Notes under the pieces: model-generated
Told to the model about the DNA's origin: nothing
Databases searched by the model: none
Seen by the model: the letters and a program-made list of their open reading frames with translations, nothing else
Translations under genes and position numbers: made by a program
Assembly (NCBI RefSeq): GCF_000620645.1
Contig: NZ_KK211159.1
Coordinates: forward strand, 393,467 to 457,466
DNA: 64,000 bases
Reading direction: 5' to 3'
DNA from: Nocardioides sp. URHA0032
GTDB lineage: Bacteria; Actinomycetota; Actinomycetes; Propionibacteriales; Nocardioidaceae
In this document: in pieces, positions 53,224-62,100 of the stretch
Layout: every line of letters starts with the position of its first letter
Position numbering within the stretch: position 1 is the first letter of the stretch

Positions 53224-55283
53224 TGGAAGCTGCCGAGGCCCTCGCGCTCGAGCAGCATGGTCAGGCCGCCGTTCCAGAACGAGAAGCCGGCCCCGGTGAT
53301 CATCGCCAGGTCCAGGTCCTCGGCCGCCGCGACGACACCCTCGTCGAGCATCCGGCGGGCCTCGTCGGCGAGGCCGGTGAGGACGCGGGTGCGCACCTCC
53401 GCCTGCCCGAGCACCATCGGGTCGGCGGGAGTCTCCAGCAGCGCCTCGACCTCGGGGTCGAGGGCGCCGTCCGGGCCGTAGTACGACGACTTCCGCGCCG
53501 CCACCACGCGCTCGAGGGCGGGCGAGACGTAGAAGCGGTCCGGGAACGCTGCGTGCAGCGTCTCCACGTTGTGGAGCGCGATCGCCGGGCCCACGAGCGC
53601 GAGCAGCTGATGAGGCGGCATCGGCGCGACGCCCGCGAAGGCGCCGTCGACGACCGGCACCGGCGTGCCCTCGTCGACGATCCGGCCGACCTCGCTCATG
53701 AACCGGCCCAGCAGCCTGTTGACGATGAACGACGGGCTGTCGTTGACCAGGATCGTCGTCTTCTTCAGCGCCTTGCCGGTCGCGAACGCGGTCGCCAGCG
53801 TGGCGTCGTCGGTCCGCTCGCCCCTGACGATCTCCAGCAGCGGCATCACCGCGACCGGGTTGAAGAAGTGGAAGCCCACGACCCGCTCGGGGTGCTCGAG
53901 GTCCGCCGCCATCTCCGTGATCGAGAGCGACGAGGTGTTGGTCGCGAGGATGCACGCGGGGGAGACGGCCTTCTCGACGTCGGCGAACACCGACTTCTTG
54001 ACCGACATCTCCTCGAAGACCGCCTCGATGACGAAGTCCGCGTCCCCGAAGACCTCGCCCTTGTCGACGGCGCCGGTCACGAGTGACCTGTGCCGGTTCG
54101 CCTTGTCGGCGTTGATCCTGCCCTTGGCGAGCAGCTTGTCGATCTCGGCGTGCACGTAGCCGACGCCCTTGTCGACGCGCTCCTGGTCCAGGTCGGTCAG
54201 CACGACCGGCACCTCCAGGCGGCGTACGAACAACAGCGCCAGCTGCGAGGCCATCAGGCCGGCACCGACGATCCCGACCTTGGTGACCGGGCGGGCCAGT
54301 GCCCGGTCGGGCGCACCCGCGGGCCGCTTGGCGCGCTTCTGGACGAGGTCGAAGGCGTACAGCGACGCGATCAGCTCCGGCGTGTGCGACATCGCCTCCA
54401 GGGCGTCGTCCTCCCGCGCGAAGCCGGCGTCGCGGTCGCCGTCGCGGGCGGCGTCGATCAGCTCGACGGCCTGGAGCGCCGCCGGGCTCGCGCCACCTGT
54501 CCGTGACTGCACGAGGCCCCGGGCCCGCTCGATCGCGGCGTCCCACCCGGCGCCGCGATCGATCTCGGCGTGCTGGACGACCAGCTCGCCGCTGAGCACC
54601 GCATCGGCCCAGAGCAGCGACTGCTCCAGGAAGTCGGCCCCGGAGAACACGGCGTCGGCGAGACCGGCCTCGTACGCCGCCTCGCCGTTCAGCGTCCTGC
54701 CGTTGTTGAGCGGGTTCTCCAGGATCACCGTCACGGCCGCGTCGGCGCCCAGCAGGTTCGGCACCAGGAAGGCGCCGCCCCAGCCCGGGACGAGCCCGAG
54801 CATGACCTCGGGCAGCCCCAGCGCGGGCGCGCTGTCCATCACCGTGCGGTAGGTGCAGTGCAGCGCGACCTCGAGGCCGCCGCCCAGCGCGAGGCCGTTG
54901 ATGAAGCCGAACGACGGCTTGCCACCCTCGCCGAGCTTGCGGAACACGTGGTGACCGAGCTCGGCGACGACGCGCACGCTGTCGGGCCCGCCGCCGGCGA
55001 CCGAGGTCAGGTCGGCACCGGCCGCCAGGATGAACGGCTTGCCGGTGACCGCGACCGCGACGACCTCGTGGTCCGCGAGCGCGGCGTCGATCGCGTCGTT
55101 CAGGGCGAGCAGCGACCGCGGGCCGAACGTGTTCGGCTTCGTGTGGTCCTCGCCGTTGTCCAGCGTGATCAGGCCGAGCACGCCGGAGCGCGGGAGGCGG
55201 ACCTTGCGCAGGTGCGCCTGCGTCACACGCTCGGCGTCGGAGGAGATCTCCTGGGCGCGGGCGAGCAGCTTCTCGATCGCCAT
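53220..55283 (-). CDS. fadB: Fatty acid oxidation multifunctional protein (enoyl-CoA hydratase/3-hydroxyacyl-CoA dehydrogenase)
   Basis: A 687-residue bifunctional enzyme. The N-terminal crotonase domain (to ~300) has the oxyanion-hole segments LAAGADLTSV and NGLALGGGLEVALHC and catalytic Glu in LGLPEVMLGLVPGWGG. The dehydrogenase part begins with the NAD-binding KVGIVGAGLMASQLALLF (~330), and NTSSLSITEMA and VGFHFFNPVAVMPLLEIV hold the catalytic Ser and His. The usual MG after GxGxM is MA here. It carries out steps two and three of beta-oxidation. It lies one base after the thiolase gene, which is upstream on the same strand. Confidence 0.9.
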   Translation of the reverse strand: MAIEKLLARAQEISSDAERVTQAHLRKVRLPRSGVLGLITLDNGEDHTKPNTFGPRSLLALNDAIDAALADHEVVAVAVTGKPFILAAGADLTSVAGGGPDSVRVVAELGHHVFRKLGEGGKPSFGFINGLALGGGLEVALHCTYRTVMDSAPALGLPEVMLGLVPGWGGAFLVPNLLGADAAVTVILENPLNNGRTLNGEAAYEAGLADAVFSGADFLEQSLLWADAVLSGELVVQHAEIDRGAGWDAAIERARGLVQSRTGGASPAALQAVELIDAARDGDRDAGFAREDDALEAMSHTPELIASLYAFDLVQKRAKRPAGAPDRALARPVTKVGIVGAGLMASQLALLFVRRLEVPVVLTDLDQERVDKGVGYVHAEIDKLLAKGRINADKANRHRSLVTGAVDKGEVFGDADFVIEAVFEEMSVKKSVFADVEKAVSPACILATNTSSLSITEMAADLEHPERVVGFHFFNPVAVMPLLEIVRGERTDDATLATAFATGKALKKTTILVNDSPSFIVNRLLGRFMSEVGRIVDEGTPVPVVDGAFAGVAPMPPHQLLALVGPAIALHNVETLHAAFPDRFYVSPALERVVAARKSSYYGPDGALDPEVEALLETPADPMVLGQAEVRTRVLTGLADEARRMLDEGVVAAAEDLDLAMITGAGFSFWNGGLTMLLEREGLGSFH

Positions 55284-55284
55284 G

Positions 55285-56484
55285 TCAGGCCACCTCTCCG
55301 GTCCAGTGCGGGTTCTCCCAGATCACGGTGCCGCCCATGCCGATGCCGACGCACATGGTGGTCAGGCCGTAGCGCACCTCGGGGCGCTCCTCGAACGCCT
55401 TCGCGAGCTGCGTCATCAGCCGGACTCCCGAGGACGCCAGGGGGTGGCCCATCGCGATCGCGCCGCCGTACGGGTTCACCCGGGCGTCGTCGTCGGCGAT
55501 GCCGAAGTGCTCCAGGAACGCCAGCACCTGCACGGCGAACGCCTCGTTGACCTCGAAGGCGCCGATGTCGTCGATCCTCAGGCCGGCGTGCTCGAGGGCC
55601 TTCTCGGTGGCCGGGATCGGGCCGGCGCCCATCACCTCGGGCTCGACGCCCACGAAGCCGTACGACACGAGCCGCATCTTGACCGGCAGGCCGAGCTCAC
55701 GCGCGGTCTCCTCGTCGGCGAGCAGCGCCGCGGTCGCGCCGTCGTTGATGCCGGCGGCGTTGCCGGCGGTCACCTTGCCGTGCGGCCGGAACGGCGTCTT
55801 CAGGGTCGCGAGCGACTCCATGGTCGTGTCCGGGCGCATCGGCTCGTCGCTGACCGCCAGGCCCCAGCCGAGCTCCTCGGAGCGGGTCGCCACCGGCACC
55901 AGGTCGGGCTGGAGCTTGCCGGCGTCGTACGCCGCGGCGGTCCTCTGCTGGGACCGCACGGCGTAGGCGTCCACGCGCTCCCGGGTGATCGTCGGGTAGC
56001 GGTCGTGCAGGTTCTCGGCGGTCCTGCCCATCACGAGCGCGTCCGGGTCGACGAGCCGCTCGGACATGATCCGCGGGTTCGGGTCGACGCCCTCACCCAT
56101 CGGGTGCCGGCCCATGTGCTCGACGCCGCCGGCGATCGCGACGTCGTACGCGCCGAAGGCGATGCCGGACGCGGTGGTCGTGACTGCGGTCATCGCGCCG
56201 GCGCACATCCGGTCGATCGCGTAGCCCGGGACGCTCTGCGGCAGCCCGGACAGCAGCGCGGCGGTGCGGCCGATGGTCAGGCCCTGGTCGCCGATCTGGG
56301 TGGTGGCGGCGACCGCGACCTCGTCGACGCGCTCCGGCGGCAGCGACGGGTTGCGCCGCAGCAGCTCACGGATGCACTTGATGACGAGGTCGTCGGCACG
56401 GGTCTCGGCGTACTGGCCCTTGGCCTTGCCGAACGGCGTGCGCACGCCGTCGACGAAGACGACCTCTCGCAGCTGACGGGACAC
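55285..56484 (-). CDS. fadA: Acetyl-CoA C-acyltransferase (thiolase)
   Basis: A 399-residue thiolase. The acyl-accepting Cys94 is in DRMCAGAMTAV, the active-site His in GGAIAMGHPLASSG and the second Cys in LTTMCVGIGMGGT; NEAFAVQVLAF is the loop with the conserved Asn-Glu. It performs the last step of beta-oxidation, releasing acetyl-CoA. It begins the fadA-fadB operon with one base between the genes. A perfect GTTACC/GGTAAC inverted repeat lies 33-48 bases upstream of its start. Confidence 0.91.
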   Translation of the reverse strand: MSRQLREVVFVDGVRTPFGKAKGQYAETRADDLVIKCIRELLRRNPSLPPERVDEVAVAATTQIGDQGLTIGRTAALLSGLPQSVPGYAIDRMCAGAMTAVTTTASGIAFGAYDVAIAGGVEHMGRHPMGEGVDPNPRIMSERLVDPDALVMGRTAENLHDRYPTITRERVDAYAVRSQQRTAAAYDAGKLQPDLVPVATRSEELGWGLAVSDEPMRPDTTMESLATLKTPFRPHGKVTAGNAAGINDGATAALLADEETARELGLPVKMRLVSYGFVGVEPEVMGAGPIPATEKALEHAGLRIDDIGAFEVNEAFAVQVLAFLEHFGIADDDARVNPYGGAIAMGHPLASSGVRLMTQLAKAFEERPEVRYGLTTMCVGIGMGGTVIWENPHWTGEVA

Positions 56485-56516
56485 TCTGGTCTCCTTGGGG
56501 TCGGGATCGCGGTCAG

Positions 56517-56532
56517 GTTACCCTGCGGTAAC
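56517..56532. promoter_or_regulatory. GTTACC-CTGC-GGTAAC inverted repeat, likely operator
   Basis: A perfect dyad with 6-base arms and a 4-base spacer lies between the divergent fadA-fadB and PAC2-tesB operons, 33 bases from the fadA start. Sites of this size and AT-core are typical of TetR- or FadR-like repressors of beta-oxidation genes. No such regulator is in the window. Confidence 0.5.
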
Positions 56533-56586
56533 TACACGATCACCCGGTGCCCGTGTGACGTCGCCCTCGCCACTACGCTGTCCCGC

Positions 56587-57516
56587 ATGCCCGACCGCCT
56601 GGTCCACATCGTCGACCACGTCCCCGAGCTCGACGACCTCTCGTCCCTGACGATGGTGCTCGTGCTCGACGGCTTCCTCGACGCGGGCAACGCCGCGAGC
56701 CGGGCCGCGCAGCACCTCGTCGACCTCTCCGACGGCCGGGTGGTGGCGACCTTCGACGTGGACGAGCTGCACGACTACCGGGCCCGCCGACCGCCGATGT
56801 CCTTCGTGCGCGACCACTACGCGTCGTACGACGCGCCACGGCTGGTCGTGCGGCTGCTCGACGACGCCGGCGGTACGCCGTACCTGCTGCTGCAGGGGCC
56901 GGAGCCGGACACCCGGTGGGAGGCGTTCTGCCTGGCGGTGCGGGAGGTGGTGGAGCGCTTCGGCGTCACCCGCGTGGTCGGGATGGGGTCGGTCCCGATG
57001 GCGGTGCCGCACACCCGCCCGATCGCGATCACCCACCACGCCAACAACCCGGGCCTGCTCACCGGCGAGAGCCCGTGGCGCGGGGAGCTGCGGATCCCCA
57101 GCAGCGCGCAGTCCCTCCTCGAGGTCCGGCTGGGGGAGTGGGGCCACGACGCGATGGGCTTCGTCGCGCACGTGCCGCACTACCTCGCGCAGATGGACTA
57201 CCCGCGCGCGTCCGCCGCGCTGCTGGAGCAGGTCGAGATCGCCGGCCGGCTCACCATCGACCTGTCCGGCCTGCGCGCCGAGGCCGAGGACCGGGAGGCG
57301 GAGATCGCCCGTTACCTGTCCGCGAACGAGGAGGTGGGCGAGATCGTCGAGGCGCTGGAGCGGCAGTACGACGCGTTCGAGCGCGCGGAGGAGAGCGGGT
57401 CCGGCCTGCTCGCCCAGGAGCAGCGGTTGCCGACCGGCGAGGAGCTCGGCAAGGAGTTCGAGCGGTTCCTCGCCGGCCTCGACGGACCGGACACGGCCGC
57501 CGAGGACGAGGACTGA
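56587..57516 (+). CDS. PAC2 family protein (proteasome assembly chaperone-like)
   Basis: A 309-residue soluble protein. The PAC2 fold blocks are visible: LTMVLVLDGFLDAGNAASRAAQHL, ELHDYRARRPPM, LLLQGPEPDTRWEAF, VTRVVGMGSVPMAVPHTRP and HYLAQMDYPRASAALLEQV. The acidic C-terminal tail (from ~255) is predicted helical. Actinobacteria often have a PAC2 protein, but its role in proteasome assembly is not established there. It is followed by two thioesterase genes with a stop/start overlap (TGATG), so it is co-translated with them. Confidence 0.85.
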   Translation: MPDRLVHIVDHVPELDDLSSLTMVLVLDGFLDAGNAASRAAQHLVDLSDGRVVATFDVDELHDYRARRPPMSFVRDHYASYDAPRLVVRLLDDAGGTPYLLLQGPEPDTRWEAFCLAVREVVERFGVTRVVGMGSVPMAVPHTRPIAITHHANNPGLLTGESPWRGELRIPSSAQSLLEVRLGEWGHDAMGFVAHVPHYLAQMDYPRASAALLEQVEIAGRLTIDLSGLRAEAEDREAEIARYLSANEEVGEIVEALERQYDAFERAEESGSGLLAQEQRLPTGEELGKEFERFLAGLDGPDTAAEDED

Positions 57517-58346
57517 TGCCGCGCGACGCCGACGAGCTGCTCGCGCTGCTCGATCTCGAGACGATCGACGACGACCTGTTCCGGGGCGCCCAGATGCCGA
57601 CCACGCGGCCGATCGTCTTCGGCGGCCAGGTCGCCGCGCAGGCGCTGGTCGCCGCGTCGCGGACCGTCGAGACGCCGTACGCCGTCCACTCCCTGCACTC
57701 CTACTTCCTCCAGCCGGGCGACCCCTCGGTGCCGACGATCTACGACGTGGAGAACCTGCGCGACGGCCGGTCGTTCGTGACCCGGCGGGTGATCGCGCAG
57801 CAGCACGGCCGGCCGATCTACGCGCAGACCCTGAACTTCCACAAGCCCGAGTCCGGCTACGAGCACGAGGAGCCGATGCCCGCGGTGCCCTCGCCCGAGG
57901 AGTCGCGCCCGGTCGGCCGGCGCGCGCACGGCGAGGAGCACGCCGACGAGTGGGACGTCGCCGAGATCCGGCGGATCGACGAGCTGGAGGACGACCCCAC
58001 GCGGCCGGCCCGGCAGCGGGTCTGGCTGCGGGTCTCCTCGGAGCTCCCGGAGGACCCGTTCTGGCACGCGGCGGCCTTCACCTACCTCTCCGACATGACG
58101 CTGACCGGCGCCGCGCTCTCCGCGCACGGCCTCAGCTTCGGCTCCGGCGAGGTGTTCGTGGCGTCGCTCGACCACACGATCTGGTTCCACCGGCCGTTCC
58201 GCGCCGACGACTGGTGGCTCTACGACCAGACGTCGCCCGCGGCCTCCAACGGCCGGGGCCTGGTGCTCGCCAACGTGTTCAGCCGTGGGGGCCGGCTCGT
58301 CGCCTCGGTCGCACAGGAAGCCGTGATCCGGAAGGTGCGCTCGTGA
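57516..58346 (+). CDS. tesB: Acyl-CoA thioesterase (TesB family), first copy
   Basis: A 276-residue double-hotdog thioesterase that hydrolyses acyl-CoA to free acid and CoA. Family blocks: RPIVFGGQVAAQALVAA, VHSLHSYFLQPGD, RDGRSFVTRRVIAQQHGRPIY and ASLDHTIWFHRPFRADDWWLYDQ, the last with the catalytic Asp and Thr. Its ATG overlaps the PAC2 stop by one base, and its stop overlaps the second tesB start by four. Compared with the second copy it has a different charged middle region (HGEEHADEWDVAEIRRID). Confidence 0.9.
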   Translation: MPRDADELLALLDLETIDDDLFRGAQMPTTRPIVFGGQVAAQALVAASRTVETPYAVHSLHSYFLQPGDPSVPTIYDVENLRDGRSFVTRRVIAQQHGRPIYAQTLNFHKPESGYEHEEPMPAVPSPEESRPVGRRAHGEEHADEWDVAEIRRIDELEDDPTRPARQRVWLRVSSELPEDPFWHAAAFTYLSDMTLTGAALSAHGLSFGSGEVFVASLDHTIWFHRPFRADDWWLYDQTSPAASNGRGLVLANVFSRGGRLVASVAQEAVIRKVRS

Positions 58347-59218
58347 ACCCCACCGAGGAGCTCGTCCGCCTGCTCGACCTGGAGGAGCTCGACACCGACC
58401 TGTTCCGCGGTCACCAACCGGAGACGCAACGGGCCCGCGTGTACGGGGGCCAGGTCGCCGCGCAGGCATTGGTCGCCGCCGTACGCACCGTGCCGCCCGA
58501 GTTCAGCGTCCACTCGCTGCACTCCTACTTCCTGCTCGGCGGCGACTACGGCGTCCCGATCGTCTACGACGTCGAGCGGCCGCGCGACGGCCGGTCGTTC
58601 GTCACCCGGCGCGTGGTCGCGCGGCAGCACGGCCGGCCGATCTACTACCAGTCGCTGAACTTCCAGCGCCCTGAGGAGGGCTGGGAGCACCAGGACGCGA
58701 TGCCGCCGGTGGGCGCGCCCGAGACCGGCCTCGACCTGGTGGAGGTGATGCGCCAGGGCGGGAACGCCGAGGCGGACGCGCTCGGCAAGGAGTGGGGCTC
58801 GCTGGACGTGCGCTGGCTCGGCAACACCCGCTACGGGCTGGAGCCGGACGGCGGTCACGTCTCTCAGGCACGGATGTGGATCCGGCTGCGCGAGGGCCTC
58901 CCGGACGACCCGTCGGTGCACACGGCGGCGTTCACCTACGCCAGCGACGTCAGCCTGCTCGGCTCCACCCTCGCCGCCCACGGTGGCAACCCGGCGAGGA
59001 CGCAGATGGCCTCGCTGGACCACACGATCTGGTTCCACCAGCCGTTCCGCGCCGACGAGTGGTGGCTCTACGACCAGTGGTCGCCGTCCGCCCAGGGCGC
59101 ACGGGGGCTGGCGTTCGGCAAGGTCTTCACCCAGGACGGCTCGCTCGTGGCGACCGTCGCCCAGGAGGGGCTGATCCGCCCGCGCCACGACGGGTACGAG
59201 GGGCCGGGTCAGGCCTAG
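58343..59218 (+). CDS. tesB: Acyl-CoA thioesterase (TesB family), second copy
   Basis: A 291-residue paralogue of the preceding gene, clearly homologous in ARVYGGQVAAQALVAA, VHSLHSYFLLGGDYGVPIVY, RDGRSFVTRRVVARQHGRPI and MASLDHTIWFHQPFRADEWW. The middle part (EVMRQGGNAEADALGKEWGSLD) differs, which suggests divergent chain-length preference. GTG 58343 overlaps the first copy's stop (GTGA). The end shares a CTAG with the convergent small membrane protein gene. Confidence 0.9.
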   Translation: MNPTEELVRLLDLEELDTDLFRGHQPETQRARVYGGQVAAQALVAAVRTVPPEFSVHSLHSYFLLGGDYGVPIVYDVERPRDGRSFVTRRVVARQHGRPIYYQSLNFQRPEEGWEHQDAMPPVGAPETGLDLVEVMRQGGNAEADALGKEWGSLDVRWLGNTRYGLEPDGGHVSQARMWIRLREGLPDDPSVHTAAFTYASDVSLLGSTLAAHGGNPARTQMASLDHTIWFHQPFRADEWWLYDQWSPSAQGARGLAFGKVFTQDGSLVATVAQEGLIRPRHDGYEGPGQA

Positions 59219-59562
59219 CCGGCTCCCGCGATGCCGGCCAGGATCGTCAGGCCCGCGACGCCCAGCCCGAGGAGACCGACGACGATGGTCGCGCCGCCGA
59301 GGTGACGGGCGGTGCCGAGGGGTGCGGCGAGCGCGCGACGGGCCAGCACGAGGGCGCCCGCGGCCAGCACCGCCTGGGCGATGCCGCTCAGGATCACGGT
59401 GTCGCTGAGCGCGCTGGAGCCGTTCCGGTTGAGCCACGCCTGCACGGCCAGCAGCCAGGTGCCGTTGCTCAGCATGCTGAGGCCCGCGATCACCAGGCCG
59501 GCGATGCCGGCCGCGGTGGGCGTGAGCCAGTCGCTCTGGGACGGCTGCTGCGGTTCGGACAT
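59215..59562 (-). CDS. Small three-helix membrane protein, unknown function
   Basis: A 115-residue protein with a polar N-terminus (SEPQQPSQSDWL) and three hydrophobic helices (about 16-36, 53-74 and 86-110). No family is recognised. ATG 59562 is the only good start. It shares a CTAG with the convergent tesB gene and lies 37 bases downstream of the secreted propeller-like gene. Confidence 0.65.
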   Translation of the reverse strand: MSEPQQPSQSDWLTPTAAGIAGLVIAGLSMLSNGTWLLAVQAWLNRNGSSALSDTVILSGIAQAVLAAGALVLARRALAAPLGTARHLGGATIVVGLLGLGVAGLTILAGIAGAG

Positions 59563-59599
59563 GTCTTCTCCCCGTGATCGACGCCCTGGGCCGGTGAGG

Positions 59600-60688
59600 C
59601 TACTCGACGTGACGCCAGAGGCACGCGCCGTCGGGGCAGGCCGCGACCAGCCACAGCGAGTCCGTGGTCTGCGCGACGGAGATGACCGCGGCGGACGGCA
59701 GGCCGAGTCGCGTCCAGCGCCCCGACTCCTCGACCAGGACCTGGCCGCCGCCGGCCGGATCGCTCACGGCGACGGCGAAGCGTCCGGCCGCGTGGCTCGT
59801 GGCGACCCGCACCGGTGCCGGCCCGGCAGGCACGGCCGGAGGACCGGCCACGGTGACACCACCGCTCGCCGAGAGTCGCCAGGCGGCGAGGTGGTCTCCG
59901 GCGTACCCGCCGATGAGGCAGCCGCCCTCCGGGTCGCACGCGACGGAGCCGGCCTCGGCCGGGTCGTCCCCGTCGGCGGGCAGCAGGGTCCTGGTCCAGG
60001 GGCCGTCATCCGTCGGTGAGGTCCAGATCGCCGGCCTGGTGCGCACGCCGTCGCGGAAGGTCGTGACCGAGCCGGCGATCACGACGCCACGGCCGCGGAC
60101 CGAGGCGCCGTGCGCGGCCGGCTGGGCGCCGTCGCTCGCGGCCAGCGGGCCTGACGATGGCCGGCGTAGCCAGGTCCGGTCGCCGTACTCCCAGATCGCG
60201 ACGTCCAGCCCCGAGCCCTCGTCGCTGACGCGCGAGCCGACGAGCAGCGGCGGCCCGCCGGCGGGCGTGACGATGCCGACGATGCCCCCGGAGCTGGGGC
60301 CGCCGAACGTCTCGAAGTCCTGCACGTCCTCGCGCAGCCCGTCGGGCGCCGACCCCGACCAGGCCGTCCACCGGGTCATGCCGTGGGCGCCGCCCGACCG
60401 TCCGCCGATGGCGAAGAGCCGCTCGTCGGCTGCCGCGATGCCGTGCCAGACGACCCGGCGGCCGTAGTAGCTGGCCGGCGACACCGGCAGCTCGTGCACG
60501 TCGCCGCCGTCGACGTCGAGCAGGCGCGGCCCCGGGCGACCGCTGACGTGACCGTCGCTCGCGACCAGCACGGTGTCGCCGGGCCCGGCCGCCAGGAGGG
60601 CCGGCCGGAACCCACGCGGCAGCCGGACCTCCGTCCAGGCGGTCGCCGGAGCGGGGGAGTCGGCGGCCGTGCAGGCGGTCGCGAGCAC
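59600..60688 (-). CDS. Exported lipoprotein-like protein, possibly beta-propeller; start unclear
   Basis: The frame encodes at least 362 residues from GTG 60688. Upstream in frame, to about 60745, lies what looks like the real N-terminus, TSRRRLLGRAPLALAGLVLA followed by TAC, a twin-arginine lipoprotein signal. It has no ATG, GTG or TTG in frame before the divergent gene at 60821. The mature part has short repeats around Trp and Gly (WHGIAAADERLFAIGGRSGG, VIWEYGDRTWLRR-like, GGCLIGGYAGDH, LWLVAACPDGACLW), in keeping with a beta-propeller of the kind seen in exported actinobacterial proteins. Function unknown. A sequencing error or rare start codon is possible. Confidence 0.6.
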   Translation of the reverse strand: MLATACTAADSPAPATAWTEVRLPRGFRPALLAAGPGDTVLVASDGHVSGRPGPRLLDVDGGDVHELPVSPASYYGRRVVWHGIAAADERLFAIGGRSGGAHGMTRWTAWSGSAPDGLREDVQDFETFGGPSSGGIVGIVTPAGGPPLLVGSRVSDEGSGLDVAIWEYGDRTWLRRPSSGPLAASDGAQPAAHGASVRGRGVVIAGSVTTFRDGVRTRPAIWTSPTDDGPWTRTLLPADGDDPAEAGSVACDPEGGCLIGGYAGDHLAAWRLSASGGVTVAGPPAVPAGPAPVRVATSHAAGRFAVAVSDPAGGGQVLVEESGRWTRLGLPSAAVISVAQTTDSLWLVAACPDGACLWRHVE

Positions 60689-60820
60689 CAGCCCGGCGAG
60701 CGCGAGCGGCGCGCGCCCGAGGAGCCGTCTCCTGCTCGTGGGCCACCCCCGTCGTACGTCGATGCGTCCGTCCGGCGGCGATCCTAGCGAGGGCCTGCGG
60801 GCCCGAGGCAGGATGGGAGC

Positions 60821-61225
60821 ATGTCGGACTACAACGCCACGATCATCGAGGACTTCCGCGCGAACCACGGCCGGGTCGGCGGGGACTTCGAGGGTGCGCC
60901 GCTCCTGCTGCTGCACACCACCGGCGCACGCAGCGGGCAGGAGCGGGTCAACCCGGTGATGTACCTGCGCGACGGCGACCGGTACCTCGTGTTCGCGTCC
61001 AAGGGCGGCGCCCCCGACAACCCGGACTGGTACCACAACCTCACGGCCCACCCCGACGCCTCCATCGAGGTCGGCGACGACGTGCTCGAGGTCCGCGCGG
61101 AGGAGCTGCCCCGCGCCGAGCGCGACGAGAAGTACGCCCAGCAGGCCGCGCTCTACCCCGGCTTCGCGGACTACGAGCGCAACACCGACCGGGTGATCCC
61201 GGTGGTGGCGCTCGTCCCGCGCTGA
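60821..61225 (+). CDS. DUF385/Ddn-family deazaflavin (F420)-dependent nitroreductase-like protein
   Basis: A 134-residue split-barrel protein of the Ddn family. Typical blocks are APLLLLHTTGARSGQERVNPV, YLVFASKGGAPDNPDWYHNL and HPDASIEVG; in Mycobacterium homologues the equivalent Lys/Ser-Lys-Gly and Trp-Tyr-His residues contact cofactor F420. Family members reduce quinones or activate nitroimidazoles. The full sequence is intact. It is divergent from the lipoprotein-like gene and convergent with htdX. Confidence 0.87.
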   Translation: MSDYNATIIEDFRANHGRVGGDFEGAPLLLLHTTGARSGQERVNPVMYLRDGDRYLVFASKGGAPDNPDWYHNLTAHPDASIEVGDDVLEVRAEELPRAERDEKYAQQAALYPGFADYERNTDRVIPVVALVPR

Positions 61226-61248
61226 GGCCCGCGCCGCGGGCGAGCCGA

Positions 61249-62100
61249 TCAGCCGACGCGTGTCGCCGCACCCGCGAGATGCGGCGAGCCGTCCCGCGGG
61301 GACGAGAGCGAGAACGCGTGGCCGTCCTCGGTCGCCCGCGAGCCGAACGCCACCGTGCCGGGAAGCACGATCGGCTTCTTGAACGCCACGGCGACGGTGA
61401 CCGCGTCGGGGAGCCGGTTCTCCAGCGCGCCGACGCACCGGGCCATCGACCACATGCCGTGCGCGATCTGCCGCGGGAACCCGAGTGCCTTCGCGGTCAG
61501 CGGGGAGAGGTGGATCGGGTTGTGGTCGCCGGACACCCCGGCGTACCGGCGGCCCAGGTCGCCCGGCAGCTGCCAGGTGATGCCGTGTGCGGGAGCCTCG
61601 GGGAACGTCGACCCCCCGGGCGCGTCCTGCGACCCGCGACCACGGCGCAGGAACGTCGAGGTCTCCTCCCACACCAGCTCGCCGCGCGAGTGGACCGCCG
61701 TGAGCATGTCGAAGACCTGGCCCTTGGGGTGTGCGCGCAGGTGGTCCGGCCGCGCCGTCACCTGCAGCTGCTCGGTGAGCGCGATCGGCCGGTGCTGGGT
61801 GATGGAGTTCTCCACGTGCACCGTGCCGATCGCCGGGAACGGGAACGAGCCCGAGGTCATGATCTGCAGGTGCAGGCCGAACGCCAGCAGGTGCGGGTAC
61901 GGCAGCGGCAGGGTGTCCTTGCGGGGGAACCCGCACAGGTCGGCGTACCTCCCGACGTGGCTCGCGTCGACGGGTACGTCGTGCCGCACCTCGGAGACGT
62001 CCGGGAGCCCGCCGCCGGTCCTGCGGATGCCGGGCAGCAGGTTGACGCCCGGGACGGCCGGCAGCGCGGCCTTGACCAGGGTGGGCAGCACGTCAGGCAC
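61249..62100 (-). CDS. htdX: MaoC-like 3-hydroxyacyl-thioester dehydratase (HtdX-like)
   Basis: A 283-residue double-hotdog dehydratase. The C-terminal active-site helix carries YAGVSGDHNPIHLSP with catalytic Asp192 and His197 of the R-hydratase motif. The N-terminal half binds the acyl chain. GTG 62100 overlaps the end of the fabG4-like gene by 8 bases. The order htdX-fabG4 with divergent fadA2 matches Rv0241c-Rv0242c-Rv0243 of M. tuberculosis, which supports the names. Role: dehydration of 3-hydroxyacyl-CoA or -ACP in fatty acid elongation or related pathways. Confidence 0.88.
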   Translation of the reverse strand: MPDVLPTLVKAALPAVPGVNLLPGIRRTGGGLPDVSEVRHDVPVDASHVGRYADLCGFPRKDTLPLPYPHLLAFGLHLQIMTSGSFPFPAIGTVHVENSITQHRPIALTEQLQVTARPDHLRAHPKGQVFDMLTAVHSRGELVWEETSTFLRRGRGSQDAPGGSTFPEAPAHGITWQLPGDLGRRYAGVSGDHNPIHLSPLTAKALGFPRQIAHGMWSMARCVGALENRLPDAVTVAVAFKKPIVLPGTVAFGSRATEDGHAFSLSSPRDGSPHLAGAATRVG

